From: a virus
Virus record (IMG/VR): IMGVR_UViG_3300006165_001202
Location: 1 to 20,190 of that record
DNA: 20,190 bases
Direction: 5' to 3' (one strand)
The notes under the pieces were generated by a model, which was not told where the DNA came from, did no database searches, and saw only the letters and a list, made by a program, of their open reading frames with translations. Positions within the stretch are counted from its first letter, which is position 1. The number at the start of each line of letters is the position of its first letter. A program made the translations under genes and the position numbers. This document shows positions 19,759 through 20,190 of this stretch, piece after piece.

Positions 19759-20063
19759 TGAGTAAACGAGTATATAGCGTCACTATCAGTGGTAGAAATG
19801 ATTGTGTAGCTTTAACTGAATGGGAAGCTATGACAGTTAAGATGAAATTTATGCCAGAAATAGAGATGTTTGACATGACTGAAAAGCATGGAATGCAAGT
19901 AGAGCATTTACATAAACTGGAACGTATGCAACAAACAGGTGAAGATTTGCCCGATTATGTTAGTTGGACTGGACCTATTCAATATACTAAAGGAGTTGGT
20001 CCTGGCATATATGGTGGTGCAGCAAAGATAGTTTGGGAATACGAAGATTTAATGAAAATGTGA
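19758..20063 (+). CDS. Hypothetical protein
   Basis: The 101-residue protein (MSKRVYSVTISGRNDCVALT, EWEAMTVKMKFMPEIEMFDM, then QQTGEDLPDYVSWTGPIQYT) starts in a TAATG overlap, so it is coupled to the preceding gene. It looks soluble and mildly acidic. I do not recognise a family. It shares the perfect sigma70 promoter at 19261 and is therefore probably early. Confidence 0.78.
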   Translation: MSKRVYSVTISGRNDCVALTEWEAMTVKMKFMPEIEMFDMTEKHGMQVEHLHKLERMQQTGEDLPDYVSWTGPIQYTKGVGPGIYGGAAKIVWEYEDLMKM

Positions 20064-20072
20064 ATTTAATGG

Positions 20073-20101
20073 TTGACAAGTAAGACGTCTTACTGTATAC
20101 T
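20073..20101 (+). promoter_or_regulatory. Sigma70 promoter with palindromic spacer
   Basis: TTGACA (20073-20078), a 17-base spacer and TATACT (20096-20101). The spacer contains the perfect 16-base palindrome AGTAAGACGTCTTACT (20079-20094), and TATACT-GTA-AGTATA (20096-20110) is a second inverted repeat over the -10 element. Both look like repressor-binding sites. Confidence 0.75.
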
Positions 20102-20132
20102 GTAAGTATAGTTAATAAAAAAGAGAGCAAAA

Positions 20133-20190
20133 ATGCTAGAACAAAAATATATCCTAACTGATGCAGATGGTGTACTACTGGATTGGGAAG
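20133..20190 (+). CDS. HAD-superfamily protein, 5' end only
   Basis: Nineteen residues are visible before the window ends: MLEQKYILTDADGVLLDWE. DADGVLLDW is a HAD motif I with the two aspartates of the nucleophile pair. AAGAGAG precedes the ATG. A phosphatase or 5'-nucleotidase role is likely but cannot be fixed from this length. Confidence 0.65.
   Translation, partial: MLEQKYILTDADGVLLDWE

Noticed and set aside
1-20190. CRISPR array, insertion sequence, integrase or attachment site
   Set aside because: No regularly spaced repeats, transposase or integrase motifs, or terminal inverted repeats were seen. Single-tRNA flanks were checked for attachment-like duplications by eye only.

Overview
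The window reads as part of a T4-like tailed phage (myovirus) genome, most likely infecting a marine alphaproteobacterium of the SAR11/Pelagibacter kind. The phage signals are T4-type late promoter boxes (NATAAATA), a T4-ligase relative, a GH19 endolysin, a tRNA cluster, tightly packed genes with ATGA overlaps, and small proteins resembling those of T4-like cyanophages. The host guess is inference. It rests on low GC, a permuted two-piece tmRNA whose tag resembles alphaproteobacterial tags, a ROSE-type RNA thermometer and DUF1127 proteins.

Layout. (1) 1-2080: clpX (3' part), infC, rpsU, hsp20 behind a ROSE-like thermometer, and clpS: host-like genes for proteolysis, translation initiation and heat shock. 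(2) 2087-5335: a coupled five-gene operon of class I glutamine amidotransferase, cytidylyltransferase, HAD phosphatase, class I fructose-bisphosphate aldolase and GMP reductase, closed by a terminator. (3) 5498-6349: a late promoter, a folded leader and three coupled small proteins, the last DUF1127-like. (4) 6397-7368: a T4-type DNA ligase relative without the catalytic lysine and OB fold; convergent to it, a class 3 lipase and a small MscS-like membrane protein. (5) 8490-8870: a permuted tmRNA gene with an intact tag frame. (6) 8901-12360: an outer-membrane beta-barrel protein, a small phage protein, tRNA-Arg(GCG), a PRMT-like methyltransferase and a convergent 458-residue orphan. (7) 12379-13741: tandem promoters, three small coupled genes, four clear tRNAs (Arg-UCU, Leu-UAA, Met/Ile-CAU, Ser-GCU) and two unusual folded elements. 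(8) 13762-15941: small phage proteins, a convergent membrane protein with an apparent ATT start, a D-arm-less tRNA-like element, a small membrane protein and the endolysin. (9) 15968-20190: two tandem twitch-type radical SAM proteins with an unrecognised partner, two conserved small phage proteins and the start of a HAD protein.

How it fits together. Phage tmRNA, ClpX, ClpS, IF3, bS21 and Hsp20 together could steer host ribosomes, ribosome rescue and Clp proteolysis during infection. Sigma70-like promoters (TTGACA/T with TATAAT-like -10 boxes) and T4-type late boxes are interspersed, and at two places they are fused. Three genes begin only 5-6 nt after a late box, which predicts leaderless late mRNAs. 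All functions are read from the sequence alone; no searches were run.
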